64,000 nucleotides of DNA from Tethya wilhelma (lineage: Eukaryota; Porifera; Demospongiae; Tethyida; Tethyidae), in assembly GCA_964030475.1 (NCBI GenBank), contig CAXIPT010000007.1:366489-430488 (forward strand), given 5' to 3'. A program made the position numbers and the translations under genes. Under the pieces are notes generated by a model. That model was given only the letters and a program-made list of their open reading frames with translations. It did no database searches and was not told the DNA's origin. Below are positions 33,933-47,786 of the stretch, one piece after another; position 1 is the stretch's first letter, and each line of letters begins with the position of its first letter.

Positions 33933-35755
33933 ATGGAAAGAAATATTGAATTTGTTGTAAATTCCTTACCCGTGTATTTGGAACACTTTGGCGGTGAAGA
34001 AGAAAAGAAGATCATGCTAGCTAACAGACAGGCGCCCACAACTCTTCAGGCGTCTGCTGCAACGGGTCTTGCTACGCCCATGGAGCTGGGACCGACTCTA
34101 CAGCAAACACCACAGATTGATATAGGAGCTCTCAAAGAAACACTAGCCAGTTTGGTAAGTTAGAAAATTTATCTAGTTTTGTTGTGACCAGACCAGAACT
34201 GTGCCACTACACGGCTGTGTTTGTAACTGTGAGTTATATTCCTCAGGAAGAAGACCCTTTGGAGAGTGCTTTCCATGGGTAAGATATTTCTTTATTTGTG
34301 ATTAATAAAAAATGGTGTGGTTTTGTCAAATTATAATGATACACATCTGATGCAGCTGTATCAAGAGGGTACTCATCCCTGAAGGCAAGAGTTCCACAAA
34401 CCCTTACGATACTCTCAAATCAATCTTCTCAACATCTCCTCAGGTAAAATGGTTACTATTCAAGCTATTTAGAGACATACCTGTACTTGTACTCTGTGGT
34501 TTGCTTACTTATGTGACGACCATTACCAACTCTGTTGCCAGGAGAGTCTGCCCATCTACCTGGACCACTATGTGCAGTACCTCAGCTCTCAGAGAAACCA
34601 CCAACGAGTGGCTGCCTTGTTGCAAACCCTCAAATCCCTGGTGGACCAAGGCCACCTCAAACGAAGGTAGCTACATACTGTTATAGCACAAGAATTTGAA
34701 TGGCAGATTTTAATATTTGGCGGATTGGTGGTTTTGGTAAGGATTGCCAATATTAAATCTGCCAAACAGTCATTTTTGCGCATGCACATACAGAATACAT
34801 GCATTGATACGTGCGCTACTACCAAAATAAAATCGAAATTTTTGACACAATCCACAAATTTTATTCCTGCCAATTAATATTATGTGCTATACGGTAGAAT
34901 GTTCTATATCTAGATTAAAAACTGAAGAACTGCAAAAGTTGATTCCATGTGTATGTCTCTGTGTGTTTGTGTATTGTATACTTGATACTGTCTTCCCCTC
35001 TAGGTTGGTGTGTGAGGTGCTCCTGCGTCAGTTGGACCTCTATCGCAACGTCCTGGTCTGGTGTGAGACTCTCAACTTTGTCCTGGAGACGGTGGGTGGC
35101 GTGGACTACAAGGGATGCAGGGACCTCATGAAGCTGCTCTTTGACAAGTTTGACCGTCTGCCTAGGAGTGTGCCTGAGGAGTATGTGCCTGCATTGAAAC
35201 AGGGGCAGAAGGTCAGTCCATTGTAGCATCCATGTAGTTAGTTAGTTAGGATTAAAAATTATCTCTGCGTTAAATAGTGGGTTAGTATTTTTGTTCCATT
35301 GTAGCACTAGTTCTTGTAGTTTTGTTTGAGCATTCTTCTTGAAACTGTAAGTACCTAAACCTCATACAAGACTAGGCCTTTTTTCTTTTCTTTTTTTTGT
35401 TTCATGTAGTCAATTATTTAACAACGAATCGAGAAAAGGATGTTTGGTTTATGTAGGTAGCAAATGATATTGTATCATCAAATTATATGTGACTAGGTTG
35501 TGAATTAATTTCTCTCTCTGTGCATGTGCAGCTGTTGGCCTACATTCTGAACAGAAACTCCTCCCTCTTGCCTGCCTACTTCGCTCATGATGAGGTAATG
35601 CTATTGGAAAGGAAAATTCCATGGCAACTATCTGTTTAACAATATTTATTTCTGAATTATTCTATTTTCAGATTTGTAGGCACTATCCTGAAAAAAGTGC
35701 TTCACCTCACTGGGTAAGCATGTCATGTGATAGTCACGTGATTCTTGGTCTCGCT

Positions 35756-35797
<42 letters not shown>

Positions 35798-35881
35798 CAG
35801 GTGCTCCAAGAAGTGGTCAGTCCTCTTCAGAAGAGCATGAGGGAGACAGCCAACCTCGTTTCAGGACTAGGTCAGCCTCAT

Positions 35882-35955
<74 letters not shown>

Positions 35956-38900
35956 NNNNNNNNNNNNNNNNNNNNNNNNNNNNNNNNNNNTCTCAGTTTC
36001 AAAGCTTTCTAGTTTTTGTTTAGGCTTATTTGTGATGAAAACGAGTATCAAGGAATGTAGTACCTATGAAAAGGAGTTACTTTATGCTGTCAAAGTTGGC
36101 TCAACACATTCTGATTCTCTGGAAATGCTTTTCAAGTAAGTCAGTCAGAAAGTAAGTAAGTACGTACGTTAGCAGAACAAAAATGGCACTCTTGTGGCTT
36201 CCCATGAGCTCTCTGTACGAGTGCTTACGAAGGTTTCTGTGAGTTTTAGGCCTTGCATGCAATTGGTAATCTGTCGGTTAGAGCCTCTGAGCAAGTTTGA
36301 AGGCTTAATTTTGTTTTGCTAGATTTTTATGGTCATAAACATTTTGTATTGTGTCTATGGGACAGTCGGCCCATTCCTACTATACGTACTACCGTACGTA
36401 TGATAATATACATCTAGAGATATACTAAACCATTTATATTTACCTTTAGAGCTCCATACAGAATTTTTCAGGTCCATTTAGTTGCTTAAAACCTTGTTTA
36501 GTAGCGCAAGGATATCTCAGCACTAGTAAGCGCTATTGACTTGGAAAAAACGCTAACACAGTTTTTTTGTTCAAAATTTACTTTTGTGGTTCTGATATTT
36601 AGAGATACGTTAAGCACATGGCCTTCACAGCAGTCTAAACATTGGCAATTTTGTATTGCTACCTTTGGCGCACATGATGAGAATGTAGAAAATTGGCAGT
36701 CCGGCCGGAAGCGCTCAACGTTGCAATTGAGAATAATTGCATTCTTAGGCATCTTAAATGAAATGGACTATTTGTGCAAGTCAAGAAAGAAGCAAAAATA
36801 AAACTGTTTGAATTCCATTGGAGCTATCTTGGACCTGCCAAAAGCTTGGACCATTTGCTACCTGTAGAACAAAGTAAAATAAGTCTAAAAAACAGATTTA
36901 GCTAGCTATAGTAAAGCGCTAGGCATGCTATAAGAACTAATCGGGCGTAGCTTGACTCAGTAGGCAAGCGCCTAGTACATGCAGTATAGGCTCGATCTAC
37001 TATTGTACAACTGCGTGGGCGAAAAACCAATGTGGCTAAAATACGCTTGAGCAATACATGCGATGTAATGGCTTCACCCACGCTCACTAATTATTGTTCG
37101 ACCACTGTTCGACCTCACGTGAGGACAGGTACCAGGCTAGTGAAACACTAAAAAGAGGGAGTGGCCTGGATATGAGGCTAGCTTAGGCATTGTATGTAGC
37201 AACCAGAAGCATTTAAAAATGAAGGCACCATGGTGCACAAGCCTCGGCACATTCAACTTGTCACTATATTAGTACACTGATATACATACTGAGGTCTATG
37301 TACAGGGCAATGTATAAAAGTGTATCATAGTTTAAATATGATTGTATCAAGAAAACCAACCCAGGTTCAAGTACTGTAGCTACATAACTGTGATGAAGTA
37401 GCACAAGTCGCAAATTTATATGTACATGAAAACCCGCAGCCGGGGTTAAAAAAATCCTCCAATCTCAGTTAGTACTTGATTCGAGCCCAGGTCTTCTCAA
37501 TTCTAGGCAAATGCTCTTACTGCTGAGCTACTAGTATGTACTGAAATGCTTAGTAGATAGATAGATAGATTAGTACAAATCTAGCCAGGACACCTCATAC
37601 CTGAGCTATAATATCCATGATGCAGCCAATGTTGGGCAACACTATACATGTCAATACATCTATGCTTACATAGAAAGCAGGCCAACTCCTCTCTGTCTTG
37701 CCAAGCAACAAAGAGCACCATGCGTGATGCACGAGCAAATTGATTGAATTCAACATGGATTCTAGATAACGCACACTAGATCAGTAGGTGTGGCCTTGAA
37801 GCTAAGCACTAAAAGAAGCACAAAAGCCTCAAATCTCAGCAACTACAGTGTATTGGACAGCAAAAAATGTAATGAAGGTAAGTACCATAAATTTTGTAGC
37901 TAGAGCTGCCTTTCGTGAGATTTCGATTGAACATGCAGACAGACAGACAGACAGACAGACAAAACGACTACCGTAACCCTCTGCACGTGCTGCGCACGCG
38001 CCGAGGCTTAAAATGTGGTGTGTGTAGTATAAACTTCATTTATATAATGATGCATGATATATCATCTTGCTATACAACATGCAGTTATCCCTCCTGAGAT
38101 CAAGAAGAAAGGCCCAGAGGCAGTTCACTTGTATCTTGAGGCACTCACAGAGGGTCAGACTAAGATTCCACGCTGTAACCTGATCATACTCGGACAAGAG
38201 AGGGTCGGCAAGACAAGCCTGTATCGCCTCCTGGTTCTCAAAGGATTCGACCCCAACCAAGACTCCACGAGAGGGATTGACAACTCCACTGTTGAGGCTC
38301 TCGACAGACGTAACGTGGCAGCTGAAGACTGGAGTGAGAAAGATGACCGAATGGTTCAAGAGCATGCTGACAAGCAGTTTGTGCAAGGTGTGATTGGAGC
38401 TCTACCATCAGACCTCCTAACACAGAGTGAGAGTGAGGGTAAAGGTCAGAGTACTAGGAGCAAACTACAGGGTCAAAGTACAACTGAACATGAACTGTAT
38501 GCTGAGCTATCCAAGTTGGAACCAAGTATGAAGACAGTTTTGGAATCAAGAAAGAATCCACCAAGAGTCACAAAAGCAAAAGTTAGGAGGAGAACTTTTC
38601 TCAAATCTCTTCAGCGGGGCCCAAAAAGTCAAGTTCCTGAAGCAGCCAAAGCTATTCCCTCTCCTCCCCTCCCTCCCTCTCTAGCCTCTGGAGATAAGCA
38701 GCCACAACTGAAGGATGTAGCTGAAGCAATAGGTCAAGATCAAGATCACCCTGCTTCTCTTCAAGGTCGTACATCAATCTTTAAACGTTTTTTTAAGAAG
38801 AACCAGTTCCAACATCACCGTCTAGAAGACACAGCTGTTCCGGAGAGTCAAGCCCCTCCAACAACAACAAAGGAAGATGCTCCAACCAAAGCTGAGGTAG

Positions 38901-41900
38901 CTGTCACCAATGTTGAAGAGCCATCCCTCCCCACTGTCAGTGCTCAACCAGCAGAAGCTGTTTCCAGCAGACAGGCTCTGATGATCAATGAAGAGCTCAT
39001 GGTGAATGCTCCTAAGAAGAGAGTGGATCCTGTGCTCCTTTTAAATGCTCTGGATTTTGCCGGTCAAAAGGAGTACCGTCCAATGCACCACTGTTTCCTC
39101 ACAAGTCGATCGGTGTACCTGGCGGTGTTCAACTTACAGCACGCTATCATCTACCTTAGGACAACTGAAGCTGTGATAGTCAACCCCTTTATCGAGCTCC
39201 GCTATTGGCTGCACTCGATCCATGTTCACACTCTCCCTTCTGTTCCTGGCCAGAAGAAACCACCAGCGAGGAATGTGTGTCTTGTGGGCACTCACCGAGC
39301 ACCCAGGGATCCCAGCCAAGGAAAGTGCATTGGAAATGACGAGCTTCAGGAGATCAATGAACTGATACGAGCCGAGCTGAAGGGTGACGATAGATGCTTC
39401 AATCATCTTCATCTGATGGGCCCTGATCAGCAACAACTCTTCTTAGCCGTAGAGAATTCCATCGATGGTAAAGAGGAGCAGGATCGTGAAGCCAGCGGAG
39501 CCAAGGCCCTTCAGAGGGAGGTGAAGGTGATGACCGATCGTCTTCCTTTCATTGAAGAAGACCTCCCAGTGAGTTGGCTCAACCTGGAGGCTAAACTGGT
39601 GGAGTGGAGGGAGAAACTGCAAAAGAAAGAGTCATCTCTTCTCGTCCAACTAGACCAGGTGCTGAAGCTAGCCACACAGTGTGGTATTCGCCGTCGAGAG
39701 GGTCCGCTCTTGGCTCTGGAGTTCTTCCACGAGACTGGCAAGATTGTCTACCTCAGTAAGTCCATGCAATGCGGATCATTAAGCCTCGGCGCGTGCGTAG
39801 CACGTGCAGAGGATTACATGTAGTAGTTGTTTTGTCTGTCTGTCTGTTCCGTCGAAATCTCAAGAAAGGCAACTCTAACGACAAATTTGATGGTACTTAC
39901 AGTCTTACGTTCATAAATCTGAATGATCTTGTAGATATATATTTTATGCTTTCCAAAACGCTGTAGTTACTGAGATTTGAGGCATTTGTGCTTCTTTTGC
40001 AAGGGGTGGTCACTCCAATACTTGCTGTACTTCCACCCGCGACCGCGGTCAAGGTGTGGTCAAGCGGTCAAGGTCTGATTTTTGGTGCGGTAAAGAGGTC
40101 AAGATCAAATTTTAGGTGCGGTCAAGAGGTCAAGCTAACTGCTCAGTCTGGATGACATCATGCTATTCTTACATGCGATTTACTATGCGCTCCAATTGTT
40201 TGACATCATTATTAGCACTGTTCTACGCATAAAAGCTTATTTTTCACTGCTAGGAGCTAGCTAAAATGCTCGGAGGAGGTATAATAGCTGCTGATCGCTC
40301 AGCTAGCTCGCACTGCAGCAGAAATGAGTGGGTGGAGCTCGCTTCACGAAGTGATCATGTGATTTAAGCGGTTCGAGGTGTACGTGCGCGCATGGCTGCA
40401 TGATCTGAATCATGGCGTTGTATCAAGGTAGTCTAGTCCTAGACCCCACCTCTTTTGCTGGCGAAAGAGGTGGGGTCTAGGACTAGACTAGTATCAAGGC
40501 TGAAGCTGCCATACGTATATCTATCCCGCTCACAAAACCATGGTACAAAAACGTGGCTAGGTTTGACCGTCTTGTTTGTCTTGCATGATTTTGCAGAAGG
40601 GAANGTTGGTGGCCCTCTACTGGCTGCCTGCATGAAGTGTGGAAAGACAAACATTGTGAGATATGTCAACTACTGTGAAGGAAAGGATCAGCCATCCACA
40701 TCTACGTGTCCTGATTGCCTAATGGACTATGATGTCAACCAACTGTTGATAAGCCAGGTAAAGCTTTGATCATCCAATACCATGATATTGTATATATATA
40801 TATAGTTGACAATACAGTGTATAGACTTATATCTTGCTGTGCTTTCATCTTGTGCATGTATTCAGGAAAAATTCCAAACTACAATATTAACAGATACAAT
40901 TTCAATACCTGCAGGTTGGTTTGTTTGTGTGTGTATGTGTGCTTGCCGTTTGTCACTGTGAGTGCAATTATAATATGTCCTTAATGCTCCCCCTCCTTTC
41001 CTCCTATATAGCTTCCTTAACTATTTCAACACTGAGGTCCTTTATCGATTCATTCAGTTTCTTTTGCTCACATGTTCTCTATTCACTTGTGCATACAGAC
41101 AGTACTCTAGATGAAGGTGACTGGGCCGAAATTCACTCATATTTAGTAAAATTGGATATTGACCAAGCAAGACTTCTTGGAGGACATTTAGGTCTGAGTT
41201 TTCTCACAGTCCAAAACAAGGAAAAATTACAGGATATAGTGATAGCATGGCTTAGAAAAGAAGATAAAGTATCGGAGAGGTGTGGAGACGCCTTATCGTG
41301 GGAGGTACTGGTCAAGGCACTGAGAAAGATGAAACAAACTGGCATTGCTGATGAGATAGAGAAAGACAAATGTGAAGTGAGAAAACATCAGACTATTGCT
41401 ATTAGTAACTTGATTGACTATAATTTCTTAATAATTATGGCAGGCCAAACAAAAGGATGCTACTCATCATGAGACAATAACTGGAGTGGAACAACCAACC
41501 CCTGCAGGTATTATTATAGTCACCATCTACATATAGATGAGATATTCTATAATAATTATTAATGTCATGATAGATGCAGGTGTACCATCTAGTACAGATT
41601 GCGAAGAGTTGAGTCAATTATGAACTCTGAGATCTATTGCCAGAGTTTTTTTTCTTCATTATTATTATTATTAACAAGTATTTGCAGATTTTATGTACAA
41701 CCTTGATTCTAGCCTGTGATATCGCTTTTGTAAACTGTACAATGTCATGGTATTCTAGTTGTTGTGATAAAGCTTTCCTTGTTGTGAATAATAATAATTT
41801 ATGTTATTAACACGGCAATGGGCTAGAGTGAACTGCTATTGTATTCGTAATGGTCATTAATTGGTCATGATTTACATTAACATCACATGCATGCAACATG

Positions 41901-44900
41901 CATGCATTGTATACATATTATGACTAAATATGGCAAAAACAGCTATAGGGCTGGACTCTATAGATATTACATAACAAACCTCACCCACAGTAGGTGGTAT
42001 GAAGTTAAAGAAAACAAATTAAAGGAATTCAAAATGCATTGTTCAGTGGACTTGTGCATGTAGAGGTGAAACCTCATTACAATGGTGTGGAGAGTATACA
42101 CAATGTATAGCTATATAGCCTTTGGCAAGGCACATCAATTTAATTATACATCCATAGCTATAGATTAACTAAATGATTCTGCAAGTCAGCATGCAGATTG
42201 TTCATTTTTATTAAGATCCATATGTGAAGCTGTTAACACTGAGTATTGATCAAGTAGCTACTAGGTGTTAGAGGTAATGTGCATGTTAATGTAACTTGTT
42301 TGAATTAAGCTCAGAGCAAGTGTGCCACACTGGGCATGGCAAACTATCAGCACTCAATCATTGTAGTATAGTTTAGCGTGGTGGGAATTCACCAGTATTC
42401 ATGAGGAAACAATGCACATATATTTGTTGTGCATGTGCCAGGTGTGTGCACTGATGCATGTGACTGTGTGTTGGAGTATTCATAAAGGAAATGATAAGAA
42501 TGGTCATTGTTTTGAGTGATAACTTGACTACAGTGTAGTCCCATGTGAGTTACTATGGAATGAAGGAAATCATAATGCTCCATTGACTGACAAACTTTTC
42601 TCTGCTAGAAAGCCGCCTGACTCTGAGAGCTAGTGTGCAAAACTGGCCCGGCCAATTTGCAATTACATATATTCGGTAACGGTCGCCACAATTACAAAAG
42701 CAAATCGCACTGCAATTTTGGCGCCCATTGTTGTAACGACCTTTACCAGTCAGTGCACACGAGCTTGAACTCCTAAAGTTCAGTCAAGTTATGAAGCCAG
42801 TGTCTAGTGCAGACAAACTACATTCCTGTAACTATATATCAACTATGCAGACAAAGACTAGCTCTAGAAACTCACATAAGAGGAGGTAGGTGGGGAGGGG
42901 AAATGACAAGGTTTACCAAAAATGCTACAAACATTGAAATCACAGACACAAATTATCAAGAGGATTGTTCAAAAGGGTAAAACAAAGAGTGAGTCATTTA
43001 TACGTGATTATGAATGCTGGGTATGACTTGCCATGATCATAAACAACATACACAAAAGATCCATTAGTATATCCATTCACAGTATCATACAGTCCATGGC
43101 CACTCCCTGAAGGTAACTCAGGCGGCCTCCTCAAAGAATTATCGTACTTTTGGCAAAATGAATGACTTCTTCCCGTCAAAACTCTCGCTAAAATTATCTG
43201 CTTATATCCTGTCTTGGTTTCTAGGTAGTGATAGCGATCGCTATAGCTGGCATTGACGGCAAAGTACACCCCCGTACCCCAGAGGCAATCTTCTCGACTG
43301 AGACGAAAGTCGAATCCCCGATCGGACCGTACCACGTCCAGCGGGTCCTTCTGCCTCGTCCCGTGAAACAAGTACCACTCGTTGACAACATTGTCGTTGT
43401 TTCTCTTCATCTGTCTCATCTCCAGCTGGTAGCGGTCCCACTGGTAGGTGTGGTGTATTCGCTGCAGAGATTGAATGCTCACGTCGGGCATCGTCTGTTG
43501 CATCATCCCTAGAACCATGTCCCAGTCGGAGCTGTGTGGGGGGACATTCTCTGTATCAAAGTCTGCACTTGTTTGCTTGGGAGGAGGTGTAGGTACTTTT
43601 ATGCCTTGAGGATGAAACTGAGTGACTGCTAAAAATTTCAGGATCATTAAACAACGTGATATCAAATCGTCATGGATGGCAATCACATATGACGAACTTC
43701 CATGTATTTGGATGTACACGGGACCATTCTCACTTTGCTTTGAAGAGGTGAACCTGACACAGTATTGTCGTGCTGCATTTGTAACATAAGTGAGTGCAGT
43801 TTCACGGTGGTCTTTGCTGAACATCTGAAGTAATTGCTTGTCTTCTACAGTATCTGTAACCACCTGTAGTATCTGTTCTAACTCCATCTTTGCATTGCTG
43901 ACGTTTTCTAGCAACCCTTGGATTCTCAGTGTGATGGCATGTTCAGGTAGGGTGTCTATTTCGGGCAAAGGATATCGTCGCAGGTAATACCTTTCCCCAG
44001 TGAGTAGATTAATTTCACTCATTGATTTTGGATCAAAGTCGAACACTACATCACTTCCTTCAATTTGTGTGTGATATCCACCATAGCGATACATCTGTTC
44101 AATGGTGCTTGAATCACTGGGCTCATAAGGAACAAATTCAGCATGAAGTGGGTCAGTAGAGTAGGACCATGAGGAAGGCTGTGGTTTCTTTGCCAGCTGT
44201 TGTCTTATGGTGTAACCATGATCACTCACACTGGTCAAAATGTTGTTTTTGAAGTCTGCAACATACTGCTTTCCAAGATGCGTGTATTTTGTCTTGTCCA
44301 ATTTCTGATTGAAGTAGCAGTCATTGAGATGGTGGCTCACTTCCTGGGGTAATTTCACAACCCCCCCTCGATCATGTACCCACCATTCATGGTGCTTGAC
44401 TGTTGAAAGAGGAGCACTTAAAGATCTGTACTCTTTCAGTTCACTTATACGTATGCAATTTGTGTGATGAGTATTGTCCCATTGTCGTGAAAGATCATCA
44501 AAACTCTCCCCTTTTTGATCTTTAGAACATCGTACAAGTTCAATCTTGACAAGATAATGATCCTCCATATCGTCCAAAATCTTGATTGCCTCAGGATCAA
44601 TGAGCAATGGGAAATACATAGGATGTACGTGGAGCAACTGGTCCGTCAATTCTTTTGCAATTCTGTTCACCACTCTTTTTATTTCGACAGTAGCATTCAT
44701 GCCATTATTCCCAGTTCCTGAGACATACAACTCTGTGTAGTCATCACTGATGTCTACTGATGAATACCTCATATCTGCAATATCTAGGATCTGTTGACTG
44801 TACACTGGATGCTGGCAACAAATTCTTCCACACAATTTGCTTGGAAGTTTAATTGTTGACGTTTCAACTTGGCTGTAATCCTACATGTAGTATAGTATTA

Positions 44901-46660
44901 CACAAATACAGCTAGAGAGGGGCTACTGAATAGAGCATTTTCATGTGATGTCAGTAATGTACAGATGAATATGTAAATTAGCAAATGAATATGTAAAATT
45001 AGCACTCGTGATGATCTATATAGCACACGAAATGTACATGGGAGAATTCTGTTCTGGCATACAAGGCAGTAGCAAATCCCTTGAAATCAAGCTATTGCTG
45101 CTGCAGGACATAAAAATCTAGACTTGAATGCTTTCTCAGCCCATACGTTAGGTACTTTATCTGTCCACTACGGCAGCTGCTATGTAAACCATGTCCCAAA
45201 AATTGGAAGGAAAAGAGAAAAAAANCCGGCTGACACAGAAACCAAGGAAAATAACTGTCTTTTCTTTTTTCTCTCTCTCCCCCAGTCCCCTCCTACCTGC
45301 GTCCTGTACTGGGTGTGTCCAACATGTCCACTAGTGTGTGGAGACTGGACCCAGTCAAACATTGCTGTGTCCTCAAGGGACTCCTGCCTTACAGAGAGGT
45401 GAGTGTGTGTGTGTGGCAGCTGGTGCCATGAGTGGCAGTGAGTGGTACGATAATATAGAACAGCTGCACATGCCAATCGCTTCTATATTTGAAAAAAAAA
45501 TGCAAAACACCTTTAGTCTTGCAATGGTTGGTTGGTTGGTGCACTACTCAAATTTGTTCACTGTGCAATCTTTTCTGCAATGAAATTACGTTAAACAAGA
45601 AAAAGAATCTCTTCTGTTTCACTCCATATCTTCTCTCCCTCTCCCTCCCTCTCTCCAGTATCTCCTTCAACCTCAGCAGCAGCTCCTCTATCATGTCGTG
45701 GCCCAACAGAACTCCAAAGATGCTGTCCATAGTGTCCTGAGTGTGAACCGCCAGCAGCTCCAACCCAGCGCCCTCGTTGAGGATGGACTCGTCAAGCTGG
45801 GTCTGGTTGCCATGGAGCTCTCAGAGAGGTGCCGGGAGGACGACCTAGAGGACCAGGCATTTGAAGCGTGGAGCCATTTTGCCAGTCAGCTGGTGTTCTG
45901 TTACTTCTTGCAGCTGACCAATATCACCACCCTGCTAACGAAGCTGAGGACAAAGGTCAGCATGGGCTAGGTAGTCATAGTAGCAGGTTGTCAAGTGTGT
46001 GGTCACTTTTATTACTAGAAGAGTGGGATTTTTTTTCCTAAAATTTCTTTTTACTAATTTTTGCATGGAAGTGATGTTGACTGGAAAGGCTAACACTCTC
46101 TTGTTTGTTTATTTATTTGTTTGTTTGTTTGTTTGTTTGTTTGTTTGTTTATTTGCTTGTTTGTTTGTGTTCCAGTTGAGTCACTTGAAGCTGAGGAAAG
46201 GCAGGGACTGGTTGATGTGGTCTCTGCTCCACTTCTCAAGTACAGTCCAGAGCAAGACAGCTCAGGTTTGGCCTCAATCCATCTGCCTACCCTACCCTGT
46301 GTCACTGTGTGTGTGGGTGTGTGTGTGTGTGTGTATTGCTATATGCATGCTTCTGAATTCTCTATCAGCCGAAGCAAGTGTTTGAAAAGGAGTTTGTTCC
46401 GATCATGAACCTGTTTAGCCTGCTCTACCAGGACAGAGAACCTCAGGTAGGTAGATCCTTTCTTTCAATAGAGTTCTCTTTCATCTTGTTTCCATGACAA
46501 CACACACACCATGGCAACACTGGCTGTAGACCCTGACTCAGCCCCTCCCGGCCCCCAACCCCTCCACTCCCATCTGTATCGTGAAGACAGCGGCCGCCAG
46601 CATATGGCTGGTCTACGCTAACAAGGTAGTTACATGCTTACTAGTTAGTGTGTGTGTGTA

Positions 46661-46717
<57 letters not shown>

Positions 46718-47744
46718 TGCCTCATTGAAGTTTCATGTCATGCTTGTGTGTGAGTTATAACTGCAAATTTTCACTTTCAGCCTTGTTTGAGAGAATATGG
46801 CAGTCATTTTCATTTCTCCTTCCATGCAGGCGGAAGAGGCCAACTGTGAACTTCCTCGTCCAGTGCCTTATATTCTCACCAAACAAATCGAGTGAGTTAC
46901 GATTACATCATTATCAATGACATCATAATCTCATTGTATACATAGGTGGCTCAATGAGAAGTACACTAATCCCCCACCATTTTCCCAGGAGCCCATCAAT
47001 TACTCCGTGGCAGTGCTACTTAACATTTGTGAGTGAATCCATGGAAACTGATCTTCAGGCACATTTTTGATAACACACTCGCACTCTCACTCTCTCATAT
47101 CCTCACACCCTCACACCCTCACATCCTCACACCCTCATATCCTCACTCCCTCACCCCCTCACTCCCTCACAGATAGCAACTCCAACGACATCTGTGGCAA
47201 GCTCCTCAACATCATGCTGGAAACAATGATCACACCTCCTTCAACCGACACCCAAACAGAGGGTGGGGCCTCACCCACACAAGAAGCCACACCCATCCCG
47301 ATTGGAGCACTGAGCCTGCTGGCCATGCACGCCAAGATCCGTCTCATGGAAATGATCAAGACCCACCTGATCAAGGTCGTGGAGTCCACCAAGCTGGTCC
47401 CCTCCTCTCCCATGGAGACTGTCTCTATCACCCCAGCTCTCCTGGAGACCTACAGCAGGCTCCTGGTGTGGCTGGGGACTAGGAACTTCCAGTGTGAGTG
47501 GTGAATGTGGAATGGTTGTGTGCATGCAGCAATGGAGAAGTGTATTTGCTGATGATCCATGGGTTTACAAGATGGTCTGGCCATAGTTAGCACTTCTAAA
47601 TAATAATATTATATAAACATAAGTAAATGAGTTGATTTTGGAAGATTTCTAAAATACGTTATTTTGGATAATTTCTAGAAAAAGTATAGAAGCTGCCTAT
47701 TTTGAAGGATTTCTTAAAAGTAATGAAATCTACCAATTTTGGCT

Positions 47745-47786
<42 letters not shown>

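Larger units (their letters stand above)
35991..38084. other. Non-coding part of MED23 intron 8
   Basis: No convincing exon found. Contains a tRNA-like stretch (37478-37535), a short TAGATAGATAGAT run near 37556 and the left copy of an inverted repeat (37811-38010). Confidence 0.5.

Noticed and set aside
36541..36801. 86-codon ORF and its antisense partner in MED23 intron 8
   Set aside because: No splice context, no domain, AT-rich composition like the surrounding spacer.
37478..37535. Functional tRNA gene
   Set aside because: A and B boxes are recognisable but acceptor and anticodon stems do not pair well; kept only as a tRNA-like repeat.
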